Position numbers and translations under genes: made by a program
Assembly (NCBI GenBank): GCA_900208305.1
Contig: OAPG01000001.1
Span: 186,001-250,000 of the forward strand
DNA: 64,000 nucleotides
Source: Melanopsichium pennsylvanicum
Lineage: Eukaryota > Basidiomycota > Ustilaginomycetes > Ustilaginales
Reading direction: 5' to 3'
Notes under the pieces: model-generated
Seen by the model: the letters and a program-made list of their open reading frames with translations, nothing else
Database searches by the model: none
Told to the model about the DNA's origin: nothing
Shown here: in pieces, positions 39,431 through 47,899 of the stretch
Numbering within the stretch: the first letter of the stretch is position 1
Layout: every line of letters begins with the position of its first letter

Positions 39431-42400
39431 ATGGACGGGAACAGGGGGAATCAGCGTCAGATGTGGGGAGCGAACAAGAGCTGGGCTCCTGCTGGTGCTG
39501 GTGCTGCTTCAGGATTCAACTCTTCTTCCTCCATGGCATCCTCATCTCGGACCCAACCCCAATCGCACTCAGATAGCGCCTTCCCCGCTCTCTCATCACC
39601 GCAAGTGCGCCGGCCTTCGTCACGCCCTCACAGCAACTGGTCTTCTTCTTCATCATCTTTGATCTCTACAACATCTTTCAATCCATACCCCACACGCAGA
39701 CAAGAGTTGGCACAGCGAGCAGCAATCAACAGCACGCGCGAGCGCTCCCACATCACGCGCTCCGACCCGTCCACGTCTTCCAACATTCACTCTCTCTTCG
39801 ACTATGAAGGCTTTGATGATGCCCAGATGTCCGATCTCAATCCCTCAGACGACGGAGATGACGAAGGCCTGGTTTCATCTAGAGGCGCGACCATGTCGTC
39901 CATCGTCTTCCGAGATCTCTCATCATCAGCTTCAACATCTCGTTCAGCTTCGCCGTGGCAACAGGGAGGACTCAGTCCAGGACTAGCAATATTTGCATCA
40001 ACGACCTTTGGAGGAGAACCATTGAGGGTCTTATCAAATGTGGACGACGAGCTTGGAGCAGCCCACATGGGACCTAGGATCTACAAGAGGCATAATCAGA
40101 AGCACGTGAGAAACCGAGTTCGGGAAAGAAGCAATGCAGCGTATAATACAGTCGCTCCTTCCATCCCTATCAGGGACACAAAACAGCCAGTACCAGATAG
40201 GGCTACGTCGGACCAACGCAGCGAGGTGCTGACAGCCGAGGACAAGGAGCGATTGAGAGAGGTAGATCTGCAGAAGGTAGTAGATGAGTGCAGGCGGTAT
40301 CTCAGCGTCGTTGCTATCCAAAACAGACTCAATTCGAATCAAGTGGCTGTCGTGGACGGCGGCAGCGCTCCAACAACGACACTTCTTGCGGCCATTCAAG
40401 CCCGTGTCGCTGACCCGCCTACTTGGACTACATCCACATCGCCAGTCATCTCGAACGACATCCTACCAATTGGTCTGCAAGCACCGCCAGTCGACTTCTC
40501 CTCACTCCCACAACCTCTACTCGTCCAAGTCCGCCAATCAGTCCTCCAAGGTCTCACGCAACTTGTTTCGAGCATCATCAATGCAACTCATACTGAACTT
40601 GTAATCACCCTCTCGCAACTCCTGAACCTGCGCCCACTTCGCCCTACCAGCACCCAGCACCCTAATCTCAAGCCTTCACTGAGCGTCCTTTTTCTTGACC
40701 TTTTATCCATCCTCAACGGCCTCACCAACCCTACCTCAACCCTATCCGCCGTAATTAATTACTCTGTGCAAACCTCATCTGCCTTGCTTGTCGAGCTGGT
40801 CTCGGAACTCGTGGGCCTATGCGGTCAGCAAATGTCGTCCAATCCGACAGTGTTGACCGAAACACAAGATCGCACTCTTGTCACAGCCGCAACCTTCCTC
40901 TCGCATCTCTTTGCTCTGAACGCTACTCGACCTACAGCACTCCGCCTACCCGCAAACGCCTTCTACTGCACTGTTCTTGACCTCGCGCCGTTCTTGGAAC
41001 ACTTTGTATACCATGCCGCCTCCTATGCCCGTACCTCTGGATCCACTCTAGGTGCGGGAATGGCACAGTTCAACATCGCCCAGTATCCCTTCTTGCTCTC
41101 TCTCGGAGCCAAAATTCGGATTCTTCAATTTGAAAACGAACTTCGTATCAGCCGTGTACCACCAAGAGATACCTCGACTGCCCAGCGCCTCACAATGCCT
41201 GGCTCTGACGCAGAGTTGGTCGTTCTTCCGAGCGGTTTGAATCTCAAGATCAACCGGGAGAACGCTTGGGAAGAGAGTAGAGGCTTGTTCCTCGCATTGC
41301 TCGAGGCGGGTGATCCCGTGCGGGGTCTGAGGGTCGAATTTGCAGGGGAGCAGGCCGCAGATGGCGGCGGTCCGGCTCGAGAGTGGTTCGCTACTCTAGC
41401 CTCTACTTGGCATGATCATAGGCAAGTGTTTGGTTTTCATGGATGGTTCATACCGTGCACTGGAGAGGCGAGAGATCAGGTGGAAACGGCATCTCTCCTC
41501 GGTCTCCTACTGGCTTTGGCTGCATTTCATACGAACAAGGTTGCATTGCCGCTCAGACTTCCAGATGTGGCATTCAAGATCGCGGCAAGCCCCAGTTTGG
41601 ACGAGGTGGCATTGACACCTGTGGATCTCGAGTTCTTCGATAGCGCTTTAGCCAAATCGTTGCAGTCTGTACTTGACTGGACACCACCCAATTCTGCCGG
41701 TGCTCAAGAGGTCGACAAGCTTTTCGACAGCACCTTCTCGCTCACCTGGAGCACAATTGTGCGGACGGCCGAGGGAGAAGTCAGCACCATCGATCTCGTT
41801 CCTGGGGGCAGACATAGGAGTGTCAAAGAGGGAGAGAGGGCGCACTTTGTCTCCAAATTGGTTTGGCAGCTATTGATTGGGCGTGTGAGGAAACAAGTAG
41901 GTGCTTTCCGTGAAGCTTGGCAAAGTGTCATGCCTTCGGGTTGGCTTCATACAAGTGATGCTCGAAAAGGCGCTGAATCGGCCACAGAGATTCTCTCTCG
42001 GGGTGGGTTGGCAATGTCACTCTTGAGCGCAGAGGAGATTTCGCAAGCCATCCTTTCTATCCCTTCGCACGCCTCGAGCTCTTCATCTCTCCCGCTGGAT
42101 GTTGCGGATATTAAAGGTGCAACCGACATTATTTACCCCACAGCAACGACACGCTATAATAACGCAGTGGTACAGTGGTTCTGGGACCTCTGGGCTATAA
42201 TGTCACCGCTTCACCAACGCAGATTGCTGGCTTTCATTACGGGAGCCGAAGATCTGCCAGCGATGGGAGCTAGGGGGATTGGTTTGCGGATTCATCTGGT
42301 TCCGACTGATGTGGTCGATGCCCGATCCTGGCCACTACCTTGGTCTAGCACGTGCACTTGTACGCTATTCCTACCCACGTATCCCAGTCAAGAGCTGTTG

Positions 42401-42454
42401 GCGGACAAGGTCGGGATTGCTATCGAACACTATCAAGGCTTCGGTCTGCGCTAA
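39431..42454 (+). CDS. HECT-domain E3 ubiquitin ligase
   Basis: 1007 residues from the ATG at 39431 (MDGNRGNQRQ); 1064 if the ATG at 39260 is used. The N-terminal 250 residues are Ser-rich and disordered, followed by a helical region of about 350 residues without a recognised domain. A HECT domain fills the last ~320 residues. Landmarks are LRVEFAGEQAADGGGPAREWF, a GRVRKQVGAFREAW segment and the C-lobe STCTCTLFLPTYPS. The first cysteine there (residue 975 in this numbering) aligns with the catalytic cysteine that accepts ubiquitin. Substrates are unknown; no WW, RLD or C2 domain marks a subfamily. No intron seen. Confidence 0.9.
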   Translation: MDGNRGNQRQMWGANKSWAPAGAGAASGFNSSSSMASSSRTQPQSHSDSAFPALSSPQVRRPSSRPHSNWSSSSSSLISTTSFNPYPTRRQELAQRAAINSTRERSHITRSDPSTSSNIHSLFDYEGFDDAQMSDLNPSDDGDDEGLVSSRGATMSSIVFRDLSSSASTSRSASPWQQGGLSPGLAIFASTTFGGEPLRVLSNVDDELGAAHMGPRIYKRHNQKHVRNRVRERSNAAYNTVAPSIPIRDTKQPVPDRATSDQRSEVLTAEDKERLREVDLQKVVDECRRYLSVVAIQNRLNSNQVAVVDGGSAPTTTLLAAIQARVADPPTWTTSTSPVISNDILPIGLQAPPVDFSSLPQPLLVQVRQSVLQGLTQLVSSIINATHTELVITLSQLLNLRPLRPTSTQHPNLKPSLSVLFLDLLSILNGLTNPTSTLSAVINYSVQTSSALLVELVSELVGLCGQQMSSNPTVLTETQDRTLVTAATFLSHLFALNATRPTALRLPANAFYCTVLDLAPFLEHFVYHAASYARTSGSTLGAGMAQFNIAQYPFLLSLGAKIRILQFENELRISRVPPRDTSTAQRLTMPGSDAELVVLPSGLNLKINRENAWEESRGLFLALLEAGDPVRGLRVEFAGEQAADGGGPAREWFATLASTWHDHRQVFGFHGWFIPCTGEARDQVETASLLGLLLALAAFHTNKVALPLRLPDVAFKIAASPSLDEVALTPVDLEFFDSALAKSLQSVLDWTPPNSAGAQEVDKLFDSTFSLTWSTIVRTAEGEVSTIDLVPGGRHRSVKEGERAHFVSKLVWQLLIGRVRKQVGAFREAWQSVMPSGWLHTSDARKGAESATEILSRGGLAMSLLSAEEISQAILSIPSHASSSSSLPLDVADIKGATDIIYPTATTRYNNAVVQWFWDLWAIMSPLHQRRLLAFITGAEDLPAMGARGIGLRIHLVPTDVVDARSWPLPWSSTCTCTLFLPTYPSQELLADKVGIAIEHYQGFGLR

Positions 42455-42564
42455 GTCAAGCAATCACCAGGACAAGGTGCCGATTTCAGAAGACAAAAAC
42501 ATGCAAGTGTTGGATAAAGCGAGACGTCTATGATGTTGTTGCGGATTTGGATTGGAGCTTTTAT

Positions 42565-43881
42565 TTACTTTCGTGCCTGCTCCACCAACCAATCGCCAAT
42601 TTGTGTCATCACTGCCATGGTCTTTTGCCTATCTTGGTCACTCATGCCTTCGACATGCTTCATCATGACATGCTCATATCCATCCCAGATCTTGATGCTC
42701 TTTTGTTCGGGTTTTGTACCCACTTTTTCGAAAAATTCTCTACTTCCGTTGGGATCCGTGACTCTATCGTTTGCTCCGTGGTGGATTGTGATCGGACAAG
42801 TGATCAAGTGAGCTTTTGCGGCTAGATCGTCGATGCCGTCTAGAATTGCCAAGCCGGTGCTGATGCGTACTTTGCCCTTGTATGTGAGAGGATCGTTGTT
42901 GAATTCGTCTTCGACTCTGGGGTCGTCAGAGACATTTCCCTTGATGGCTGAGGCGAGGGGTAGACGGCCTGCGAAGAAACGCAGTACGTAGGCGATGTAT
43001 TCGATGGCGACGTTGGGTCGAGATTGGGCCGAGATGGTGATCATCGGTGCAGCTACCGCGACGCCGGACAAACTGGGTCTATAGGGAGAAGGTTTGCCAG
43101 GGAAGACCGCGGATCCATTTTGACCGTTCCTTTCAGGGTGATGATGGGCAAGGGGGGTTCTTTCGTGTGCACGTAACGCTTCTTCTACTAGTTCCTCATC
43201 CGAAATCGTCTTTGCCTGTTGACTAGGTACTTGTTTGAGACTCAGATTTGGTCCACCATCGTGTCCAGGTTCGAGAGGAGGATACAGTGCTGCGTAGTAT
43301 AGGACCGTAAATGCACCCATGCTGTGACCTTCAGCAAAAAGTTTTCTTTCCCTTTCATCTTTTCCCAAAAGTCCAGATTCTTCATCCCAAGTTCTTACAT
43401 CCATCACTACCGCATGCATGGCTCTAGCGTTGATCTTCATACTCGGCAGATGCCCATGCAGACCCGTACTCCTGCCGAAACTGGGCAAATCGATGGCAAT
43501 GACTCGGAAGCCGCGTTCCATAAAGTGGAGGGCGTGGGGCGCAAGTTTGCCGGCGTAATCGTTGATGCCGTGAGCCATGACAATGTCACTGTGTAACTGT
43601 TCCCTTTCGAGCGCCGAGGGACAGGTCCAGATGTAATACGTGACCCACGACCATTTTTCTTTGTCCCAAGATCCACTTTCGAGCAACGAATGGGATGGGA
43701 TGAGTACACGTCGACGGATGGCTGAAACCTTGGGGTTCGAGTAGATCAGGCGATGTTCTGCCGACGAATAGGGTAGGTGGGTTCGGCCGTAGGTGGGATC
43801 GCCGCCGCCAGGAGTGAGAAGATTCAGATAACAAAGTAAAGGTTCTGTAATGACTTGATGCGCTAGTCTGAGATAGTCCAT
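42565..43881 (-). CDS. Monoacylglycerol-lipase-like serine hydrolase
   Basis: 438 residues, one exon. Alpha/beta hydrolase of the Hydrolase_4 / serine aminopeptidase S33 group. An HGINDYAGKL oxyanion segment follows VMA. The nucleophile is S187 in EGHSMG. The likely acid is in HHGANDRVTDP and the histidine in DGYEHVMMKHVEG. Fungal relatives of about 300 residues release glycerol and fatty acid from monoacylglycerols. This one carries an extra N-terminal ~90 residues and an insert after the nucleophile (about residues 200-265), so the substrate is less certain. Convergent with the HECT gene, 110 bp between stops. Confidence 0.82.
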   Translation of the reverse strand: MDYLRLAHQVITEPLLCYLNLLTPGGGDPTYGRTHLPYSSAEHRLIYSNPKVSAIRRRVLIPSHSLLESGSWDKEKWSWVTYYIWTCPSALEREQLHSDIVMAHGINDYAGKLAPHALHFMERGFRVIAIDLPSFGRSTGLHGHLPSMKINARAMHAVVMDVRTWDEESGLLGKDERERKLFAEGHSMGAFTVLYYAALYPPLEPGHDGGPNLSLKQVPSQQAKTISDEELVEEALRAHERTPLAHHHPERNGQNGSAVFPGKPSPYRPSLSGVAVAAPMITISAQSRPNVAIEYIAYVLRFFAGRLPLASAIKGNVSDDPRVEDEFNNDPLTYKGKVRISTGLAILDGIDDLAAKAHLITCPITIHHGANDRVTDPNGSREFFEKVGTKPEQKSIKIWDGYEHVMMKHVEGMSDQDRQKTMAVMTQIGDWLVEQARK

Positions 43882-44865
43882 GCTGATGAAAGTCTAATGT
43901 GGGAGATGCTGAGCAAAACGGATGTAGGAGGAGATAAGGAGATGGATGTGAACGCGGTGAACAAGACAAAGATCAGACAAAAATGAAAGGCGGGAAAGGG
44001 GGCAAGTGGAATTCAAGGCGGATGGAAGGACAAGCAAAGCGGAACAATGCATCCGGAAAACACACACGAATACACACACATATATACTCTCAGACGTACT
44101 GTATAACCTTACAGCCATGCGCACAATCCACGCTTTCTACTGCAGGTATTTAGCTGCACTCTGATGAAAGCTAACTTAACGTAAATCCACGCGTTGCGAG
44201 AATGCATGCGTGGCGAGAATGTTTTTCCACCTTCCGCTCTACCACCACCATCGCTCCCAATCACTATTACCACCATCTTTCTATCCCCTTTTGCAACAGC
44301 TTTCTCCCACACACCTGTTCCACTTTCCAGCTCAGCCTTCAATGATACAATGATGTTTGGCCATCACACACACTTTCATATGTAATACAGCTGTCTTGAT
44401 ACACCCCTATTGCAATGTTTCATGTGTTTTCAGACTTTATTGTTGGCATAGTGTGGCAAGAGAATACTATAGTATGATGATGGTGTATCAACAAAAAATC
44501 TCGTCACGCATGGATTCTCGCAACGCGTGGATCTACGTTAGATTGCTTTTTGCGATTCCAACTTTGGCATCGTTTATGGGTCACCGCATAAGGTTACCTT
44601 TTTTCTTTACTGCGATCATTATTCTGCACGCCTCCACACCCCCCAGTCTGCTGAAGGTTCGGGAAAAAAAGGGCTTAAATGTTAGGCCTATCAAACAAAC
44701 ACTCAAAGAATCTTTGTTAGGTTGGCTCCCGTGATGACAAGTTTTTGCATTCAGAGCATCTCTGCCTAAAGGCGAGGCGCTTGGACACCTATAACAGAAG
44801 GGATTCTTCTCCTTCATAACTAGCTTCTTACACCCTACCCATCATCGCAACTCCTGGCAATAATC
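43882..44865. other. Spacer containing MITE candidate
   Basis: 984 bp between divergent genes, holding the 364-bp inverted-repeat element at 44177-44540. No coding gene seen. Confidence 0.6.
44177..44540. mobile_element. MITE-like element with 44-bp terminal inverted repeats
   Basis: 44177-44220 and the complement of 44497-44540 match at 40 of 44 positions (TAACGTAAATCCACGCGTTG... against TAACGTAGATCCACGCGTTG...). The ends carry TA, the target duplicated by Tc1/mariner elements. The 276-bp interior has no coding capacity. Size, structure and intergenic place fit a miniature inverted-repeat transposable element. Confidence 0.7.
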
Positions 44866-45855
44866 ATGTTAGCCCCAACTAAACAAGTTGCAAGCCTTAT
44901 CATGGCTTTGCGAGCATCCACTCGCACCGCGGCTACCGGCTCGTCATCTAGCGTTAGAATGGCTTCCACTGCTATCCTCCCCCTCCGCACTTTGCCTTCT
45001 GGCTCCACCCAACTCTATTGCTACGCTCAATTCTCTCTGCAGCGCCGAAACAAATCAAAACGATCTTCGGCACAATACATCGATCCGAATGCAGCCGACG
45101 ATGACGATGTACCCGTTATGAAGACCAAAGGCAAAGGATCCAAGTCCAACCGTGGATCCACATCTTCTCCACGAGGGGCCAAATCCAAACGTGGTGATGC
45201 CGAACAACATTCCGAATCCGAGTTCAAAACATTGACTCGGAATCAAGATCTTCCCGATGAAGCATTCGACTTCACTGCCATTTCATCGCACATGAGTCGT
45301 GCTGTGGAACGATGCAAATCCACCACGAGTACTCTGGTAGGATCCGTGGGTCGTGCTGATCCTTCTCTATTGGACAGTATCAAGGTTGAATTTCCAGGTA
45401 CGGGTACTTCATCCAAATCGCTCCATCCTCTTCGCGAATTCGCAACAGTTGGTGTACGAGATGGAGCACTCATGGTAACAGCCTACGATGCGGATATGGT
45501 CAAACATATTGAACGTGCCATCTATTCTGCAAACTTGGGTTTAACACCTCAAACCCAAGCATCCCAAAACCCAGGCGATGAAAACATCATCCGAGTCGCA
45601 ATTCCACAACCAACAACAGAATCAAGACAAGCAATGGTCAAGGATCTCACCAAAATTTGCGAAAACGCAAGAGTCAGCATCAGAGACGCCCGTCACAAGG
45701 CTCAGAAACAGATCAAGTCGGATATCGACGCAAAGGTGGTGGGTAAGAACGAAGGTGAAAAGGAGACCAAAAAGGTCGAAGCAGAGACAAAGAAATGGTC
45801 GGCAGAGGTGGAAAAGTTGTTTGAAAAAATGAAGCAGACTTTGCTGGCCGCCTAA
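44866..45855 (+). CDS. RRF1: Mitochondrial ribosome recycling factor
   Basis: 329 residues. The last ~190 residues have the RRF fold: SHMSRAVERCKSTTSTL, VGRADPSLLDSIKVEFPG, then HPLREFATVGVRDGALMVTAYD, an IRVAIPQPTTESRQAMVKDL block and a long C-terminal helix with RVSIRDARHKAQKQIKSD. RRF splits post-termination ribosomes with EF-G2. The N-terminal ~70 residues are basic, Ser-rich and free of acidic residues, as for mitochondrial import, followed by a Lys/Ser-rich linker. Start ATG at 44866 is first in frame; a second is at 44902. Confidence 0.93.
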   Translation: MLAPTKQVASLIMALRASTRTAATGSSSSVRMASTAILPLRTLPSGSTQLYCYAQFSLQRRNKSKRSSAQYIDPNAADDDDVPVMKTKGKGSKSNRGSTSSPRGAKSKRGDAEQHSESEFKTLTRNQDLPDEAFDFTAISSHMSRAVERCKSTTSTLVGSVGRADPSLLDSIKVEFPGTGTSSKSLHPLREFATVGVRDGALMVTAYDADMVKHIERAIYSANLGLTPQTQASQNPGDENIIRVAIPQPTTESRQAMVKDLTKICENARVSIRDARHKAQKQIKSDIDAKVVGKNEGEKETKKVEAETKKWSAEVEKLFEKMKQTLLAA

Positions 45856-46165
45856 GAACAGCTGTAGCATTGAGTAAAAGAACAATTTTCTCCTCAGAAG
45901 CATGATGAGGGTCGATCCTTTTCGAACGCCGTTGGCATTGCTTGTGGCAACGCTTGTGAGAGACTGTACATAGTGTATGTGTCTAGTCTAGTCGGACGAA
46001 TGTGAAGACGTTCAGGGTTAGTCTGACCCTGGCCTTGAGTGCATTCGATCCAGCCGATGAGTTGATGCTGTGTGAGAAACAAGTAGCTCCGTGACGGGCC
46101 AAGGTGGAGGTGCGTGTTGTACGTAAAACCTACCATGTATACTTCTGAAACGGTGTCGAGACAAT
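45856..46165. other. Convergent 3' spacer
   Basis: 310 bp between convergent genes; nothing seen beyond untranslated ends. Confidence 0.5.
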
Positions 46166-47119
46166 CTACTGAGCCTTTCTTGCCTTGGTAGCCCCAGCCT
46201 CGCTCCAAAACTCCTCGTCATCCTTTCCGCTGACACCTACTTTGACGCCTTGCTCGCCTCGGATCACCTTTTGCGGGTCGACCTTGTTGCCCTTGTCGGG
46301 TTTGGCCGTAAACCTCTTTTGGACAGCTCTGACCATGGCCCTGAACCAGAAAAAGTTCAAGCAGTTCAAAATGATGTTTCCTGTCAAGTAGAATGCCTTC
46401 AAATAGCCTGGTATGGGTGGGAAATGCGGTTTGGATGGTGCAACAACAAACTTGAAGAAGCTGAAGCTGTTGCAGACGCCAAACGTGAGCCTGGCGCCAA
46501 CGTAGGTGGATAGGAGGAAGAAGGCGTTAATGAGCTGCCACTTGGAGCCGGTCTTGCCGAGCTTGTCAATGAACCAGTGAATGTTGAGAAAAGGGGTGCT
46601 CAATTCCCAGAAAAGGAATCCCATGCCGTCGTACATGAAGATGGGATGATAAACCAGAGTGAATGCGATCAAAGCGACCAAGCCGTGCGCAATGAAACCG
46701 GGACCTTCGTGTAGGATGGAAACGACAGAGTCCCACACAAAGTAGCCTTGAGCGATTGCATAGACCTGTGCAGTTTCGTAGTCGTAGCCGTAGAGTCGAT
46801 CCAGGGCTAGGGGGTGAGTGTGGAGGCCGAGAGCATTAGTTTGACGAGCCTTCCACCAGATGCGAGCGGCAAGAGGAGTGATGATTGCTGCGTGGACAAA
46901 GGATACTACATGGATATCCCATCCGATGCGGGTCTTTCGGTTGAACTTTGAAAAAGTCTTTGGCAAGAGCCTTGGCGACAGTTGGGCGGAGAGGGCTTGG
47001 ATTGCAAACCAAAGGAGGGCAGAGCGGATGAGGGTGGGTACATGTGCCGGAAGATGGTGCATGCCGTAGGCATCTGCGTAGGGCTGTAGCCAGCTGACGA
47101 TGGGGTCCGCAAACGCCAT
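46166..47119 (-). CDS. TLC-domain membrane protein
   Basis: 317 residues, about seven membrane segments. The TLC (TRAM/LAG1/CLN8) pattern is seen as GWDIHVVSFVHAAIITPLAARIWW, YAIAQGYFVWDSVVSI, then FIAHGLVALIAFTLVY and a helix FWELSTPFLNIHWFIDKLG. The catalytic HDxxD-like motif of ceramide synthases is not evident. The protein is therefore closer to the TMEM56/TLCD group, which affect membrane lipid composition, than to LAG1. The C-tail is charged and probably cytosolic. Divergent from the Cue2-like gene across 780 bp. Confidence 0.83.
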   Translation of the reverse strand: MAFADPIVSWLQPYADAYGMHHLPAHVPTLIRSALLWFAIQALSAQLSPRLLPKTFSKFNRKTRIGWDIHVVSFVHAAIITPLAARIWWKARQTNALGLHTHPLALDRLYGYDYETAQVYAIAQGYFVWDSVVSILHEGPGFIAHGLVALIAFTLVYHPIFMYDGMGFLFWELSTPFLNIHWFIDKLGKTGSKWQLINAFFLLSTYVGARLTFGVCNSFSFFKFVVAPSKPHFPPIPGYLKAFYLTGNIILNCLNFFWFRAMVRAVQKRFTAKPDKGNKVDPQKVIRGEQGVKVGVSGKDDEEFWSEAGATKARKAQ

Positions 47120-47899
47120 GGTGTCTGTCGTTCTTGCGAAGGATCGGGATGGACGAGAAAAGGCAAGGCGAACAAAGATGCGAGGGAGGGAGCAAGATTG
47201 AGCTGGCGCGTGCGAGCAAGCGAATGAAGTGAATAAATCCGAACTTGGACTCCAAGAGACGAAGAGAAACTCATAAAATACACTAAATTTACAGAGTAGT
47301 TTTTATAATGTAAAATTTCTATACATACAGTGGCTTGGGCGTGGCGTGAAGTGGCGGCTGTTGTTCCCAACAAAGCGTTTCGGACTGTGCTCTTCTTGTG
47401 AAAAAGGTCAACACTCTCGGCTCCCCGCATTTTGATTTCACGCACGTCGCTCTTGTAATGTACATACCTTTCGATCTCACAACAGCTGGTTTTAGCCCGT
47501 AGATAGAAAAATAACAATTAAGAATAATAAAAATAAGAATAAAAATATCAGGACTCCACATGCTGCAAATGAGACGACAGGCTTGCATACAGCAGTAGTG
47601 TGTACTGCATAATTTATTATACTGTACGTTATTAAATAATAGCGCAAAAGACCCAAATTTGTTTGCGCATGATGGACTGACGTACCTGTAACAATTTCAC
47701 TTAGAAAATCAGCGCAATCTTCTTGTGTCGAGTACTGCACCCTTTCATCATCCTCGCTCGTCCTACCTACCCTCTCAAGCAGCACCACGTATCCCTGAAA
47801 TAACTTTGCTCCAAACTACCATCACTCGCTTACTACCTCCAGCCGAATTCACAGCTAGGCAGCAGGATAAGAGCTGGCCGAGCAATTCTTCTCTATATC
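47120..47899. other. Divergent spacer, TLC protein / Cue2-like gene
   Basis: 780 bp. A/T-rich in the middle (47490-47640) with a TACACTAAATTTACAG-type motif at 47279-47294. No gene seen. Confidence 0.5.
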
